Part shown: one piece after another, positions 46,920 to 61,025 of the stretch
How positions within the stretch are numbered: position 1 is the first letter of the stretch
Layout of the letters: each line of letters opens with the position of its first letter
Assembly: GCF_026213295.1 (NCBI RefSeq)
Contig: NC_079426.1
Location: forward strand, 14,285,192 to 14,349,191
Direction: 5' to 3'
Source of the DNA: Gadus chalcogrammus
Lineage: Eukaryota > Chordata > Actinopteri > Gadiformes > Gadidae
Length of the DNA: 64,000 nt
Notes under the pieces: generated by a model
Database searches by the model: none
Told to the model about the DNA's origin: nothing
Seen by the model: only the letters and a program-made list of their open reading frames with translations
Program-made: the position numbers and the translations under genes

Positions 46920-49900
46920 TTATTCCAAACTTGTAATCAACCTGAGCATTCCTATCTAGGTTGTTGCACTGCACTGGCTGTTCTGATCCACTGGTGTTAG
47001 ATGGATAACTTATCGATTCATCAGTCAGTTCTTCAATACGAATGTGTGTATTTAGTATCAGTCCGCTACAACTACGGTGTCTGGGCCTGGATGGATCATC
47101 AATACCACAAACTAATTCCAGACAGGTTGGACTATTTGTAGAAGTTAACCTCAATATAATAAACACATAGGCGCATGATGTTCGAGAGGGGCAACGGTGT
47201 TTTGGCTGCTACACATTTAAATGGCCAATTAGCAGTGGACCATTAATCTAAAGAAGTGATTAAAAAGTTCACAATAACAACTGCATTAGTAATCAGCCCT
47301 AAAATAACAGTATTGGTTTTCATCAGGTTAATGCTTTAAGTATTTAAAACCCCCCATTTTTCTCATTCACTTTAGGAGGTTAGCCAACATTATATAAAAA
47401 TGCCATTTAGGGCAATTGTTGGGAGGCTTCCCAGGACAGTCTCAACGATCAGCTGTAAGGCAGAGCATTCGCTGGTGAAAGGCTCAGTGAAGGACTTTAT
47501 ACACACTGACAGCGGGAGTGGGGGGTGGTGTACCGGTCGACAGCCCCGCTCTCTCCATCGTCTCCAGCACCACCATCATGGTACCTGGAGAGAGTGCGAG
47601 GGCGGGACCCCGTGCCCCTGGCCCCCCATGCCCCCTGGGCCGGCCCCACGTTAGCAGGGGCCGCGAAGCGTAGCACTGGCTAACGGGCGAGTGGCTGAAG
47701 CGGTGTAATGATGGAGTCTGGGCTGTCGCACGGGGCCAGGTGGACGCCGCCTGGTGCTCGCATCATTTTCTCCCCATCTCTGGCCGAATCAACAGCTCGG
47801 ATGGGCGCCCTGGTTCCCAGGCATCAGCGGAATGGAGCTGGAGATTGTTATTATAGATAAGCACTTCCCTCCTCCTCCTCCTCCTCCTCCATCGAGGGTT
47901 GGCTCCCGGGAGGAGGGCTGAATTACAAGGAAGCCGTCTGGAAGCCCTGATCATAGGTGGCCCACTTTTTTCTTTTTTTTGGAGCCCCGAAGCGCTGAGG
48001 CACCCGAAAACAACACGGCGGGGCTTAATGACGGGTTCTGTGTCTCCAGCTGCCTGGATCGGGGATCGGTTTCAAAATATGGCTTGATTTATTGCGGGGG
48101 GGTTTTCTCAGCATAATGCATTTCTATTACATGCACACTTTTGTTTAAAATAAAGTACATGATATTATAGCCCAAGGGGTCCAATCTGGTGTTCTGTATA
48201 TATTTATATTTACAATCAACAAATAATGAAAGGTAAAACAAACCTTGAATAATTATGACAGCATCACGATAATATCTCCATTCAGAAAACAAAACTGTTT
48301 TGTTTCCCACACAGCACTGCAGGTCTACATAGATTATTTCATGGCTGATTCCCCTTTGAACAACTGTACCAGAGTAATCTTCCCGGCCTACAAAAGCCCA
48401 TTCTCTCTCTGATTAGGTTTCAGATCGATAGCCGGCTTGTCAGGGAACAACTCAAATTACTCATGCTGATGAGCTAACACAACCAGCCGCCACAGTGTTT
48501 ACATGGTGAGCGGGCGCCTGGGTTCAAGGGCAGAGGGTGGGGGTGGGGGGGGGGGGGGGGTGAGGATGGGGATGATAGCGGCGGGGGTGAGCGCCAGAAT
48601 CCAGTGAGAGAGGGAGAGAGCTTGGGGGGTGTCGATATGATCCCAGCCCCGCAATGTCTTTGCTGGCCACTCAAGTTCTGCTTTGATTGTCCGCCACTCC
48701 CTGAAGAATCAACACAAACTTCCTCTCTCTTGAAATAAACATTTATATATATATATAAAAAGAGGTAGAGATAGAGGGAGATCCAGTGAACCAAACTTGT
48801 CCTGTTTCTATCTGGAGCTCTCTACCTATATGTATGCATATGGATACACGCTGTGCCTTGAAGGTAGGCTGATAACACTGCTGATCCTCCCAATCTGGGT
48901 TACACCTTTCCTTCGCTTCCTGCCAGAGAGCATCTCGGATACAGTCTGGCTTCCTTTATACGTTTTCCTTCATTACATCTGTGCAGCTGCTGCCAGCACT
49001 ACTAAGCCTCTGCATACTCCCCCCCCCCCCCCCCCCCCCCAGCTCTCTCTCTCTCTCTCCCTCCTCAGTATATCTATACATACGGGTTTCCAAGCAAGAT
49101 GTACCTTGCTGTACTGTCTTCCATACTTGCCACTAGGCTCCTATGGAGGCTCCCCCCCTCATCGCCCTAAACAGGTCAACACAGAAGCTGGCTAGTCGGA
49201 CCTTGTTAGGTCCTCTGTACTTAGTTGGAGCTCTAGTTAGCGCTTTACACTCTGCAGGCACTTTCAGACCATAACTACCGGTACTCTTCTTTTGGGTGGG
49301 TAGTTTATTTTTTTTTAAACTCTATTCCTGAGGTCCAAGTCTAGAGTTGGGAATCACGATAATTTGGCAAATCGGCACAACGCATTGCAGATTGTTCACA
49401 TTGTGAGCTTTTTAGCTCTGCAGATCTGAGCACATTTTGACATGGGGAGAAATGCCTAGCAGAGCTGTGGCCTGAGCTTCCAAGTCGTATATAACTGGCA
49501 GAAAGCAGCTGGAGGGATTCTTGAGTTAGTGTACAAAACAGAATTGAGCTTTTCTTCATAAGAATCTGAGTATTGGAATTCTTATGTACTGAAGTCAAAG
49601 CACAGTCTAGCTGTTATTGGTTTTGTGGTCCCTTATGTTTGACCATTCTTCTTCTACTTGCCTTTTACAAAGTTTGCAAATAATTACAGCTACATAAGGC
49701 CCATTTAGATTTGGACTACATAGTTCAATGTTTATTTGAAATGTTACTGCGTTGCCCTGTAGTCAGTATCTACATGATCCATGGCCATGAAAACGCACTC
49801 ATCTTTGTTGGCACCCCAATGGCTTGTATTTGGTTTTCCTCATTAAAATATTCATCAGATTTGCCTCATCAAAGTTTAAGATGATCCTTGCAGTTCATTA

Positions 49901-50178
49901 CACGATGTGCTTCTTTTGATTTAATGAAGTAATTAATATATAATTCATGTGAGTTTTTCAGATTTCACGATGCCTACAAGACCCCCCCCCCCCCCCCCCC
50001 CCCACACACAATTTTTTTTAAAAAAAGAACAAAGGCATTTGTTTTGATTAAGGCTGAATTAACATGTGTACTTTTTAATGAGACGCATGCTAATTGCTTT
50101 ACAAAAAAGTGCATACAAAGTCTGATGCCTTTTTATAGATGGAGATAGAGGATAGAGAATCAAAGTAGCAGTTAGGTC

Positions 50179-50293
<115 letters not shown>

Positions 50294-52489
50294 ATCTTTC
50301 TGTGATGTGAAAGAACAAAGCTCGAGTTGGAGAATGTTGAGTTGGAGAATTGTCTGTGTGTGCTGACGGAAGTGTGTGCGTGTGTGTGTGTGTGTGTGTG
50401 TGGCATCATGCATGCCTCAGGCTAAAGAGGAGGTGCTGAATCAGAATTGGCAGGCAGGATGGAGATCATGTACCCTCCAGATGGAATCCTTCCTCTCTCG
50501 GTCACTGCACTGGGCCCCCAGCAGTGCCGACCACTGGGCCTTCACAGCCAGTGAGTCAGCGCAGCTCGCCAAGTGGTGTCCTGAGCCTCCACCCCATCCA
50601 ACGGGTGGTGTGGTGGTGATGTTTCATCCGCCCAAATGCCTTTTGGGAACTGTAGGAACAATGTCAGTTGACGCTAAGAGGTTCACCTCGGCGTGTCGAC
50701 CGATGACGCACACACGAGCGCACACACAGGTGCTGCACATCACAGTGCTGCTGCCACAGATGGCAGTGGGCCGAGGGATTTGTAATTGGGAAAGGCTTGT
50801 CTTTGCAATAAAGTGTTAGGAGACGAGTCCCGGATTCCAATCATTTTACCCTTGGTTGGATGTTGAGGTGAAAAAACTACAATCAGTGTCTCGACCAAGG
50901 CAGACGTGTCTGAGTGTTCCGGTAAACGGACGATTACCAGCCTCCCCTCTTACCCTTTACCCCGCTCCTCCTCCTCCTAGCTGTGGTAATGAATGCTTTA
51001 GTCAACATGTGGGCGTGGATTAAGGTGTCAAGAAATAGCCTAATATTGCGTTGTACCCACTCCCAACATCCACTCTCTCGGTTATGTCTTAATCCATCCT
51101 TCCATGCTTCCAGCTACGTCCTCCGGCCTGAGTGGCAGGTACTGTTTTGTTGAATGGCCACATATGCAAGGCTGTACACTGAGGGCTGTTTACATTTACG
51201 GCTCTGATTGGTCAACAAGGGGCTGGATTTACGAGTCTAAAATGAAGTGGATCCAGAATGTCTTAACTTTTTTGGAGAGCACATTTTACTTGGACATCAA
51301 ATATCTGATTCCTATCATGTCGGACACTGTTTCCTTCTGCACAATGCAATTTACTATTAACTGTCAAAAAATGGTTAATGATTAGTTGCCACTGTGGAAT
51401 AGATGGATTTGCATACGCTATTTCTACCTTGATGGAATGTGTGGTGAGCCATCTAATGATTACAAATACCACTGTGTCAAGACACCAAAACAACAACGAT
51501 AGCAAACAATTACACTACACTTTGGCGTTAAGCTCAAAAAAATGGCACCATTAACCTAATTGTAGAATGTTAAACATCACATCGCATAAAAGTGTTGCAC
51601 TTGCTAAACAACCAGTTCTGTTGCTGCCACTAGGGGGACCCATAGGCGAGAATGAATGTCATTTGTAAGGCCATTGTGTCAACCAATCTTTGCCACTGTA
51701 GAACTCCAGACAGACTTTTAAAAATAACAGTTTGGGGGTAATGAACTTTATTACAAAGGACTTCACCCGAGATGCATTATATTTTATATATGGTGTCGTG
51801 TAAATTAATACTCTCTAAATGATAGATGTATAAATTATTGTGCTTGTCCTGTTATCTCTGTAGTTGTGCTGATTATATGAAAAGGAACATAATTCACAAT
51901 TTCCACACAAAAAGGAATGCAATTGTCAACCGTTTGGACCTTCGGTTATCTGCTGATAAAGAAATGTTTTGCATATCACTGATCCTTTCTTCGAAGGCTG
52001 GGGAAAATGTCTGAATAGTGTTTTGTGTCTCCGTCTGTTTTCTGAAAGCTTTGCATTCTTCTAATATAGCATTTTTCCTTGCCTGGGCCCTTCGTTATGT
52101 AGTCATAATAACTGAACAGTGGCTTGTGAGTAGGAAGGAACGAGATAATTGATCCCTGCTGGATCCAGGGGAAAATGGCTGAAGCATGTACCTTGTCATA
52201 AGACAAGACGGCGTGTTGGCCAAAAGAGTTCCCCTTAATGGCAGCTAAAATAGATCCCTTATTCCAAACCCATCCAGCGACACTTGAGTAAGACATCTCA
52301 CGACATCGGAGTCAGAGAGCGTTGCAGAAGATGTGAAATAATTACTGCACTGCTTTAAGAGCACTGTTACAAGTCACTGCAGCAGCAGCGATGAAGAGAT
52401 CGGAACCAGTGATGAAGCAAGAGGAGGAAAGGGGGCGAGGGAGGGTGGTAGTAGGGAGGAGGGAAAGGGATATGAAAGTTTGCTGAACA

Positions 52490-52650
<161 letters not shown>

Positions 52651-55373
52651 TTACCATCAGCCCATCCATTCATACGTTACCAAGGTAGGGTTTCAACATT
52701 GTCATATTATAAAGCCTCTAGAGGGCCAGCCACACTTCCTACTGCACCAACAGAAGAGCTGATTAAGATGCACATCCACCGTTTCTTTGTTTAAAGCAAG
52801 CTAAATTACACTAATAACGGTATTATATCATCACCTTTCCAATGTGCTCCCATTCTGTAAACAAAGCTGTCCTTGCTGTACTTGCTGTCGGCTGTGGTTA
52901 TGCTAGCGCGTGGCGGTGAGGTGCTGTTGAATTTAAATGAGCGTTTAGTCTATCTTTAGCGGCTGGGTATTAGGGGTGTAGCTGGGTGGATTCCTATTGA
53001 GGGAAGCTGGCCCCCCCTGCAGAGCCTCCCAACGTGTGGCGCCCTCCTGCTCTGTCTGCTGGAACACAATAAGCACAAACACAATAAACAGTGCAGAGGG
53101 GATGGCTGCACGCTAGCGGGCCTGATGGCCTTGCCCTGTAGCCCTTAACCAATATAACATTTCTAAGCCCTTTCTTTTTTTAGTATGTATGAATATTTGA
53201 TGGGCTTTTTGTGCCTTTTATGGCCCCGACAGTGAAGCTGGGCCACAAGGTGGGCTGAAACAAGAGAGGGAACGACCTGTAGCACGGGACCGCAGGTCTA
53301 ACCCCGGTGCGCAAACCCAAGGTTCCCAGTGAGATGCTTCATGCGTGTCTGTGTGAGTGGGTGTGCATGCTGGATAGATACGCTGAGATTTGAGCAGAGC
53401 GTTGCGATCCGTTGGTGCCACGGAACAAGGGCTGCTTCCAGGTGGCCGTGCGGCCTCGGAGTGGTGCAGCAGGGGGAATTGGATGGGACAGAAAGCTCGT
53501 CTGGCTGCCTGGCTGCTAGCATTGGACTTGGCAGCTCTCTGCCGGGGAAACGCTGACAGGCAAGCACTCCTGTCACACCGCATAACCGCCTGCCTTCTCA
53601 GCCCCCCTGGGGCCTGAGTGGGCCGGGCCATTCATCCTCCCCCTGCCTTCAGGTTCCCAGACTGCGACTCTTGCTACGTGACCCAGCTATCTTTGTGGAG
53701 CCGGGGCCTTGTGTCATCCGGCCGAGGCTGCCCTCAGTGGCGGTCGTTTGTTGTTGTTGTGGTTGTTGTTGTCCTGAGAACGACATTGTGTATGAATCCC
53801 CTCCTGGTGAGAATCTGCCTCAGCCCATCTACAGTATCCTGGGTGATGTGCGCTACAGACGGTTGACGTATTACTAATGAGGGAGGCCGAAAGGGGTTGT
53901 CTGTCCAGATCATTGGTGCCGTTAACCAAATAAAACCTGTACCTAAACACCACGTCAGTCCAATACCTATTCCAGTTCTTATTTAATATACCTGAATTTA
54001 ACCGACTAAAATGGGATGCCTCAACCTAACCATCCTAACCCTTAACTTAAACATTTTTGTCTGTAGAAAATTATTTCTTAATATCTTGAGAATAGCAGGC
54101 ACATGAAATGTGTTTCTACTTTGACGAGGCGTATGAGAAAAATTAGTTTTCCCCCTCAATTGCATATCGGTTTGCATCGTTAAACTTGATGAGGGGTAAT
54201 ATAGTTTATAGAAGAATGATAACTTTCCATGAAAGGCATTTCCTACATGATTAATGCATTTGTGTGCACCCTGGTGCCGAATTATAAACATGATCATGCT
54301 CAACTTCATCCTCAAAAACCTTTCTTTATACTACTCTAAAAAAAAATGAAAGTTATTATGCACTTCATAATTGTTATTTTTGATATATTGGACATTGTTA
54401 GACTGACAATTCAAAAGAACAATGTAAGCCTGCATTTGCGTCCATGCCCATGTGTATATGTTGGGTTTGCAAGATGCTGGGGAATTGTGTGTTGTGTCTT
54501 TATCTCTCGCTCTTTCCTCAAGCAGGGAACTTCACAGTGAGATTAGATTTGCCCAGTGTGACCTTTCAGCTGTGGAAGCTGGATGTTTGCATAGTCCTCT
54601 CCTAGCTGTTTTGACTCCAAAAGTGTACACTGCAGCTGTCTCTGCTTGTTTTCCTCATGAAAGCATCTTGAGTATTTGTTTTTTCTAAACATATTCCATG
54701 ACATTTAAAGTGCTGTTTTTTCATTTGTCGTTGTGCATTTTTGTGCGCACACACTTGTGATACACGTTTTAGTTTCGAAAATGTTGTGTAAATGGAACAC
54801 TTTTATATTGGGGTCAGTACAATGAACTGAAGAATGGCAGCGTTTCTCTCGACTGACAAAATATTCGGCATCTTTTCTAAGCCCTTCTAATACCTTAAAC
54901 CCTTAATGTTGTAGCTGCTGAGTTGCATTGCCTCTATATTGATTTCTCTTCTTTACGTGAACGAAATCAAAGTCACCTAGAAGTCGGAACTCTTCTGATT
55001 TCCTGCTATAAATGTGTCCTTTTGCCTTTCCTTGCACCCTGGCTTTGAGCTGCCCCAGATCAGATGTTAAGTGTATTGATCTTAGGCAAAGGCTTATGAC
55101 CCACACCGGGAAACAGACCGCCCCGCCCTCCTGATCCGGCCTTGAGCCACGCTTGAACATTCCAGCAGCAAAATTGTAATGAGCTGTCTGGTTTAATAAT
55201 CTGTTCCAGCCCGAGAAATCACAATGTAAGATGAGTTCAAAAGTTCAATGAATGGTAGGAGGAACAATGTAAGGAAAAGCAAATGGGGCATAAAGGAATC
55301 ATTGAAATGATTATTCTGTCAAGTTATTCCATAAAGTATATACAAAAATGTTCTTCCTTTGTCTTTGTTGCAG

Positions 55374-55508
55374 ATGTACTCTGGCCTGGCCGCAGTCTCG
55401 TCTCTTCACAAGCGAGTTCAACAGCAGAAGGAGAAGAAGATCACCGTTTCCCGCTCTGCTCCGGCCCCCGTTGACATCAGAAAGGCCGACGTGATGGTCT
55501 TCAGCTAA
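55374..55508 (+). other. Upstream ORF (44 codons) in the hs3st1 5' leader
   Basis: The first three bases after the splice acceptor are ATG, opening a 44-codon frame that ends with TAA at 55506-55508, 72 bases before the main start codon. It begins MYSGLAAVSS and resembles no domain I know. If the mRNA starts as proposed, this upstream frame would be met before the hs3st1 ATG and could damp its translation. Confidence 0.4.
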
Positions 55509-55568
55509 ACCAGAACCCTCTCCTTTTTCATGACCCGCCTCCTGTTGCATTGCCTCGTCTCCTCCTGA

Positions 55569-56507
<939 letters not shown>

Positions 56508-56933
56508 GGGCACCTGGGCAGGCAGACTCAAAGAGGGAGAGGGTCCTTTCTTTGCTTTGCCTGTGATGAGGGCATTGAGAATGAATGGAAGGCAGGAAGA
56601 CTGAGGGGGGAGGGAGGGTGAGGGAGAGGGAGAAGCACTTTAAGACCTGACATTTCCACACCCATTCGAATAGCCTCGTAATAACTACCATTGTAAACTC
56701 TGGTTGCCACAGAGCGGGCCGATATCTCAAGCCTTAGGAATAATTCTTCAAATACTGTATACTGTACTGCCAAGGTCACATAAAAAAATGTAAAATGAAT
56801 TCCCAAGCTTGGCAAGTCCTTCTCTCTGTGCTGTATTAGTTACCACATCGCAGCGGTTTGAAGTTTGTAAAAAAATGATTAAAAAAGAATGACAATTTTC
56901 TTTCTTCTCTTATTTGATATTCTTGTTCTTAAT

Positions 56934-56939
56934 AATAAA
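56934..56939 (+). terminator. Candidate polyadenylation signal of hs3st1
   Basis: AATAAA about 430 bases after the hs3st1 stop codon, followed within 40 bases by a T-rich stretch (TTGGCTTTTCTTTCTTC). Confidence 0.55.
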
Positions 56940-59642
56940 TCGGTTTTGCTTCAAGATATTCCATTGGCTTTTCTTTCTTCTGGTTTCTGAGCCCACCCTG
57001 CAAACGCCTCAGTAGCCCAAAGCGATGAAGCTCTCTGTTATTTTACATGGCGTGCCAAAGTAGATGGAGGCATAAGCCATTGAGGTGTGGTGTGGTGGAT
57101 GGTTGGACATTAATGTGAGGAAATGGTTGCCTTGGAGCCATGCTTTAGCAGCACAGGAATCACTAATGGATTTGGACATTGAACGGTAGCTAGTGCCTGC
57201 AGGTAAATCGGACCAATCTCCATTGTCGGCAAGCTGTAAAAACCTGAGAGCCGGATTTCATCGCCTTTTCAACAATTTACTCCCTTTTTCGAGGTAGCCT
57301 TAAATCATTTCATGGAATACTGTTTGAATTCACCAAACGTCTGCGGTGTGGAAACACAATTATATCAACCTATTCCATTTAAAAAAATATCCACCCTTTT
57401 CCTCTTGCATTTTCCCAGAAACCCATCGTCCTCGTCCGCCGCACACGGCTGAGACACAGCTCTGGTTTCCTCTATTGATCGGGCTTTAAACAGCAGCCAA
57501 AGCTACAAGTCCACAGGGAGCGGTAATATTCATTTGATCTGCAGCTCTGCGTCTGCCGGTCTTGGCAGCATGAGAATAAGCAGCACCTCTGCTGCAGGGA
57601 GCAGCGACTAGTGCCCTGTTGGATCTATACGGAGAGGCAGAAATGGCTTCAGGTTGGTCTGCAAACCAAAGAAAAATATTCACATTCACAGCCAAATTAA
57701 ATCTCAGCTATTGCCGTAAAGTCACATTATTTAGAAATACATCCAGAAGTGGTGTATAATGTTTGGAATGGGTTACATCGATCGACGAATCCTATTGGCC
57801 CTTCTTAACCGCCTGGCAGCGTGCCACACTTGCTTGGGGCACCTGGAGTTCAGTCAAAAGCGAGGCGTGTGCGTGTCAGCCAGAGTGTGGAAACACATCC
57901 AGACAGCCTCTTCCCAGGATCCTCACCATCCACGCCCCGCAGGTGGAGTGGTGTGAGGCTGTGGTGTCAGACGGATACCTTGTGACCCCGGTCTGGGGCC
58001 CTCGTGGCCGCTGTCTGATGGCCCCTTGTCTGCTCCTGTCTCCGTCTCCCCCTGCCAATGGCCTGGAAGAAGATAACATGAAAGGCACGTCCAGCTCTCC
58101 GCAGGGACTCCTCCGGTCTGGCACGAGGGCTGCGGACATGGGCACACACACGGCAGATTACCACCAAGGTGTTGGAGGATCTGCTTTGGTATATGGGTCG
58201 GGACAACTTGTAGGGTGAGAGAAGATGCACGTGGTGTACGTGTGGAACTGTTAGTTGCAGAATTTGGGTTTCTTGTTGCTAACTCAGTGACAATTGTAAC
58301 ATTGTTTAACAGTTTTTTTCTTTGAATCCAAATATGGAAAATACCAATGCATCCAAAATAATAGACCTATCCATCAATACTAATTCAACAGACTTTAGTT
58401 CGCTGTGGTGGACTCAAATCTTGCTAAGAAATACACACTCAATATCTCTAAATATAAATGGAATGAAAAACAGATTAGTATAAACATTTTAAAAAGTGAG
58501 AACCAAATGTCAAAACCTGAAATTTTGTGGTTCGACCTCAATTTAATCTTTAACCAGATTTTCTGCCTATTAATTAGCCTAATTAGTGAATTTTAAAAAG
58601 TGGATACCAACTCAAGATGCCGTCCTGAATGTGTTATTTAAAGGCTCACTGCTAACTCCAAGTGAAGATGTGATGGGTCATTCAGTAGCAATCAGCTGCA
58701 GAACTGCTTGATCATGTCGTCCTAGACAGCTTGTAATAATCCGTCTTTACACAGTGATTGATGAAGCACTTAGCATACAGTGTAATCTCGAACAGTGCTG
58801 TACTTTGGTTGGTAATTGTGTGATGCAAGTCTATTACCGTGTCCTTGACATAAATGAACGACCTCCCCATTGATATAGGTGACAATCAGAGGTTGATGGC
58901 TGCACTGAACAGAGAAAAAATATTTTTTATTTAGCCTATTCACACATTTAATTCAAATTCTTTAACACATTAAATATTTAATCTTGGTCAAACATTATTG
59001 GACTCCTGATCTATATTCAGGCGAATTAATAGCAAATTGATAGCATAACCTTTGCACAAACAGTCTTTTTGCAGGACTTTAAAGATGTCTAAATGTTTGT
59101 CACACAGCTGTGCAGGTGTAACCATCTAAGCAAGCTCCTAGAGCTTGAGTTGCTGCTATACTTTAATACAATTTAAATGGCTCCATTGTTTACTGGATGA
59201 ATAACCACGTTACCTCACTTCTAGCCACAGAGACGTGTTGTCTGCCAGAAGTAGCCGTTTCATTTCCTTCAGGGAACAAAAGGTAAGACACCTGCATCGA
59301 TCAAGCAAACTGCAACGTCAACACACAACACAAAGACCCATCTCTTATCATACACCCTTTGAGCACCCACCAGCCTGCAGACTTTTTTCTAAACTATGCT
59401 TTGGTAGCTGAGGGATGAAGCCTGAACAACATTTTGGATGGATTGACTGGCAAAAACGATTTTAATTATTGAATTTGTGACGTCATTTGTTGAAACACAC
59501 TGTGTTTGACACACTTTCGTCTGCTGGGAGGATAGGAGGGTGAATTATTAACGTAGTGTCAAGGCTGTACCAATAAGTATACCAGAGAGAAAATGATCGG
59601 GTAGAAACCAAGCCTGCTGCGAGATAGCTATTCACTATTCAA

Positions 59643-59674
59643 GTGTGTGTGTGTGTGTGTGTGTGTGTGGTATG

Positions 59675-59758
<84 letters not shown>

Positions 59759-59770
59759 TGTGTGCGTGTC
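59643..59770. repeat. (GT)n / (CGTG)n compound microsatellite
   Basis: A GT run at the left, then about 18 GTGC/CGTG tetramer units. The tetramer part is purer than the neighbouring dinucleotide part. Confidence 0.95.
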
Positions 59771-60060
59771 TGTGTGTGGGAGGCAAAGCTACCAACTCTT
59801 TGATGTGCTGATGAAGAACGGACGTCGTGCTGTTTTCAGGACATAAAACACAGCACTAAGCAGAAGCCCAGGGAAACTAAACTCATACTGTATACATATA
59901 TTCATTTGAAGTAAATATTAATTTGAGTGCCACTGTAAGCAGTGCATTCTCCTCAAATATGCAGATGCTGACATCCACACAAATGCACTTTCACACAATC
60001 ATGCTTATACTTCCTGCCGAGTTTGGTTGTTTGGATGTTTGAACATAATGCAAAAAGACC

Positions 60061-60110
60061 GGCCCCTGAGTTCTGACCAGCATCAGGCCCCTGAGTTCTG
60101 ACCAGCATCC
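60061..60110. repeat. 25-base tandem duplication
   Basis: GGCCCCTGAGTTCTGACCAG and the following five bases occur twice head to tail, differing only at the last base. Confidence 0.95.
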
Positions 60111-60745
60111 TTGCAGCTGGATAAATCAACTGGAGAGCAAAGTGAAAGCTCTGCCAGGCGTTTCCACAGCGATATGAAGTCAGCTCTCCTCTGGGGGCCC
60201 CGCTAAGGGCCCGGGTCCCCCCCCCCCTGCCCCGGCTGCGGCTGCGCGGTGCAAAATCATCCAGCACAACAGCATCAACAACAGACGTCTGAATGCACAG
60301 CCACAGCAGAGCCTCCGTGTAGCTCACAAGCGCTTCGGGGGGGCCCCACAGGGGCCCGGTGTCACACACACATCTATTCCCATCCACGACAGCTGCAGCT
60401 GGAGGGAGCACCTGGGAGAGCAGGGAAGGTCTTTATCTACGACTTTATCTGTTCTCGCTATCCTCTCTCTATCAGTCTCTCTCTCTCCAGCTCTGTCTTT
60501 CTTGTTGTCATCTTTATCCCCCCTCGCCCGAGCACCTCACACCAGCTGTACGCTACGAGTTGAGTTTCCTTCTTATATTATGACTTTCTTTTGGTTCGTT
60601 AAACCCCTCTTAGTTTCTCCCTGTGTTTCTTTATTTGATTCTGCCTTGGTGTCTTTCTTCCTTCCCTCCTTCCTTCATCTGCTTGCACGGTTGAGAATGT
60701 GCAGGGGAATGGATGACATTTGGACTCTCATTTTGGTGTCTGGTA

Positions 60746-61025
60746 ACACTTTTTTTTTTCTATAAGGGTAAATTAATTCACCATTAATTAACAGTGGTTA
60801 AGGAGTAATAAGTATTATTATATACCATTAGCATACGGGTTAGTGTTGGGGTTAGTGGGTTTTGTTATGATTAATTAAAATACCACTACCTAAGTTAACA
60901 TGAACACCAGTAGTAAACTAGAACGCCATCGGCAACTGATTACTGTTAATGAATAGTTTGTCAGCTAACTCGTGCATTGACTAATTCATGTTTAACGAAT
61001 GTACCCTCATTGTCAGGTGTTACCT
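60746..61025. mobile_element. MITE-like element with GGTAACAC ends
   Basis: Starts TGGTAACACTTTT and ends AGGTGTTACC, with TAAGGGTA near the left end mirrored by TACCCTCA near the right. The interior is AT-rich with repeated TTAATTAA-like steps and no coding sequence. GGTAACACTTT ends are common among short fish DNA elements; the flanks (TGGTGTC / TGGTGTT) give only an imperfect duplication. Confidence 0.5.
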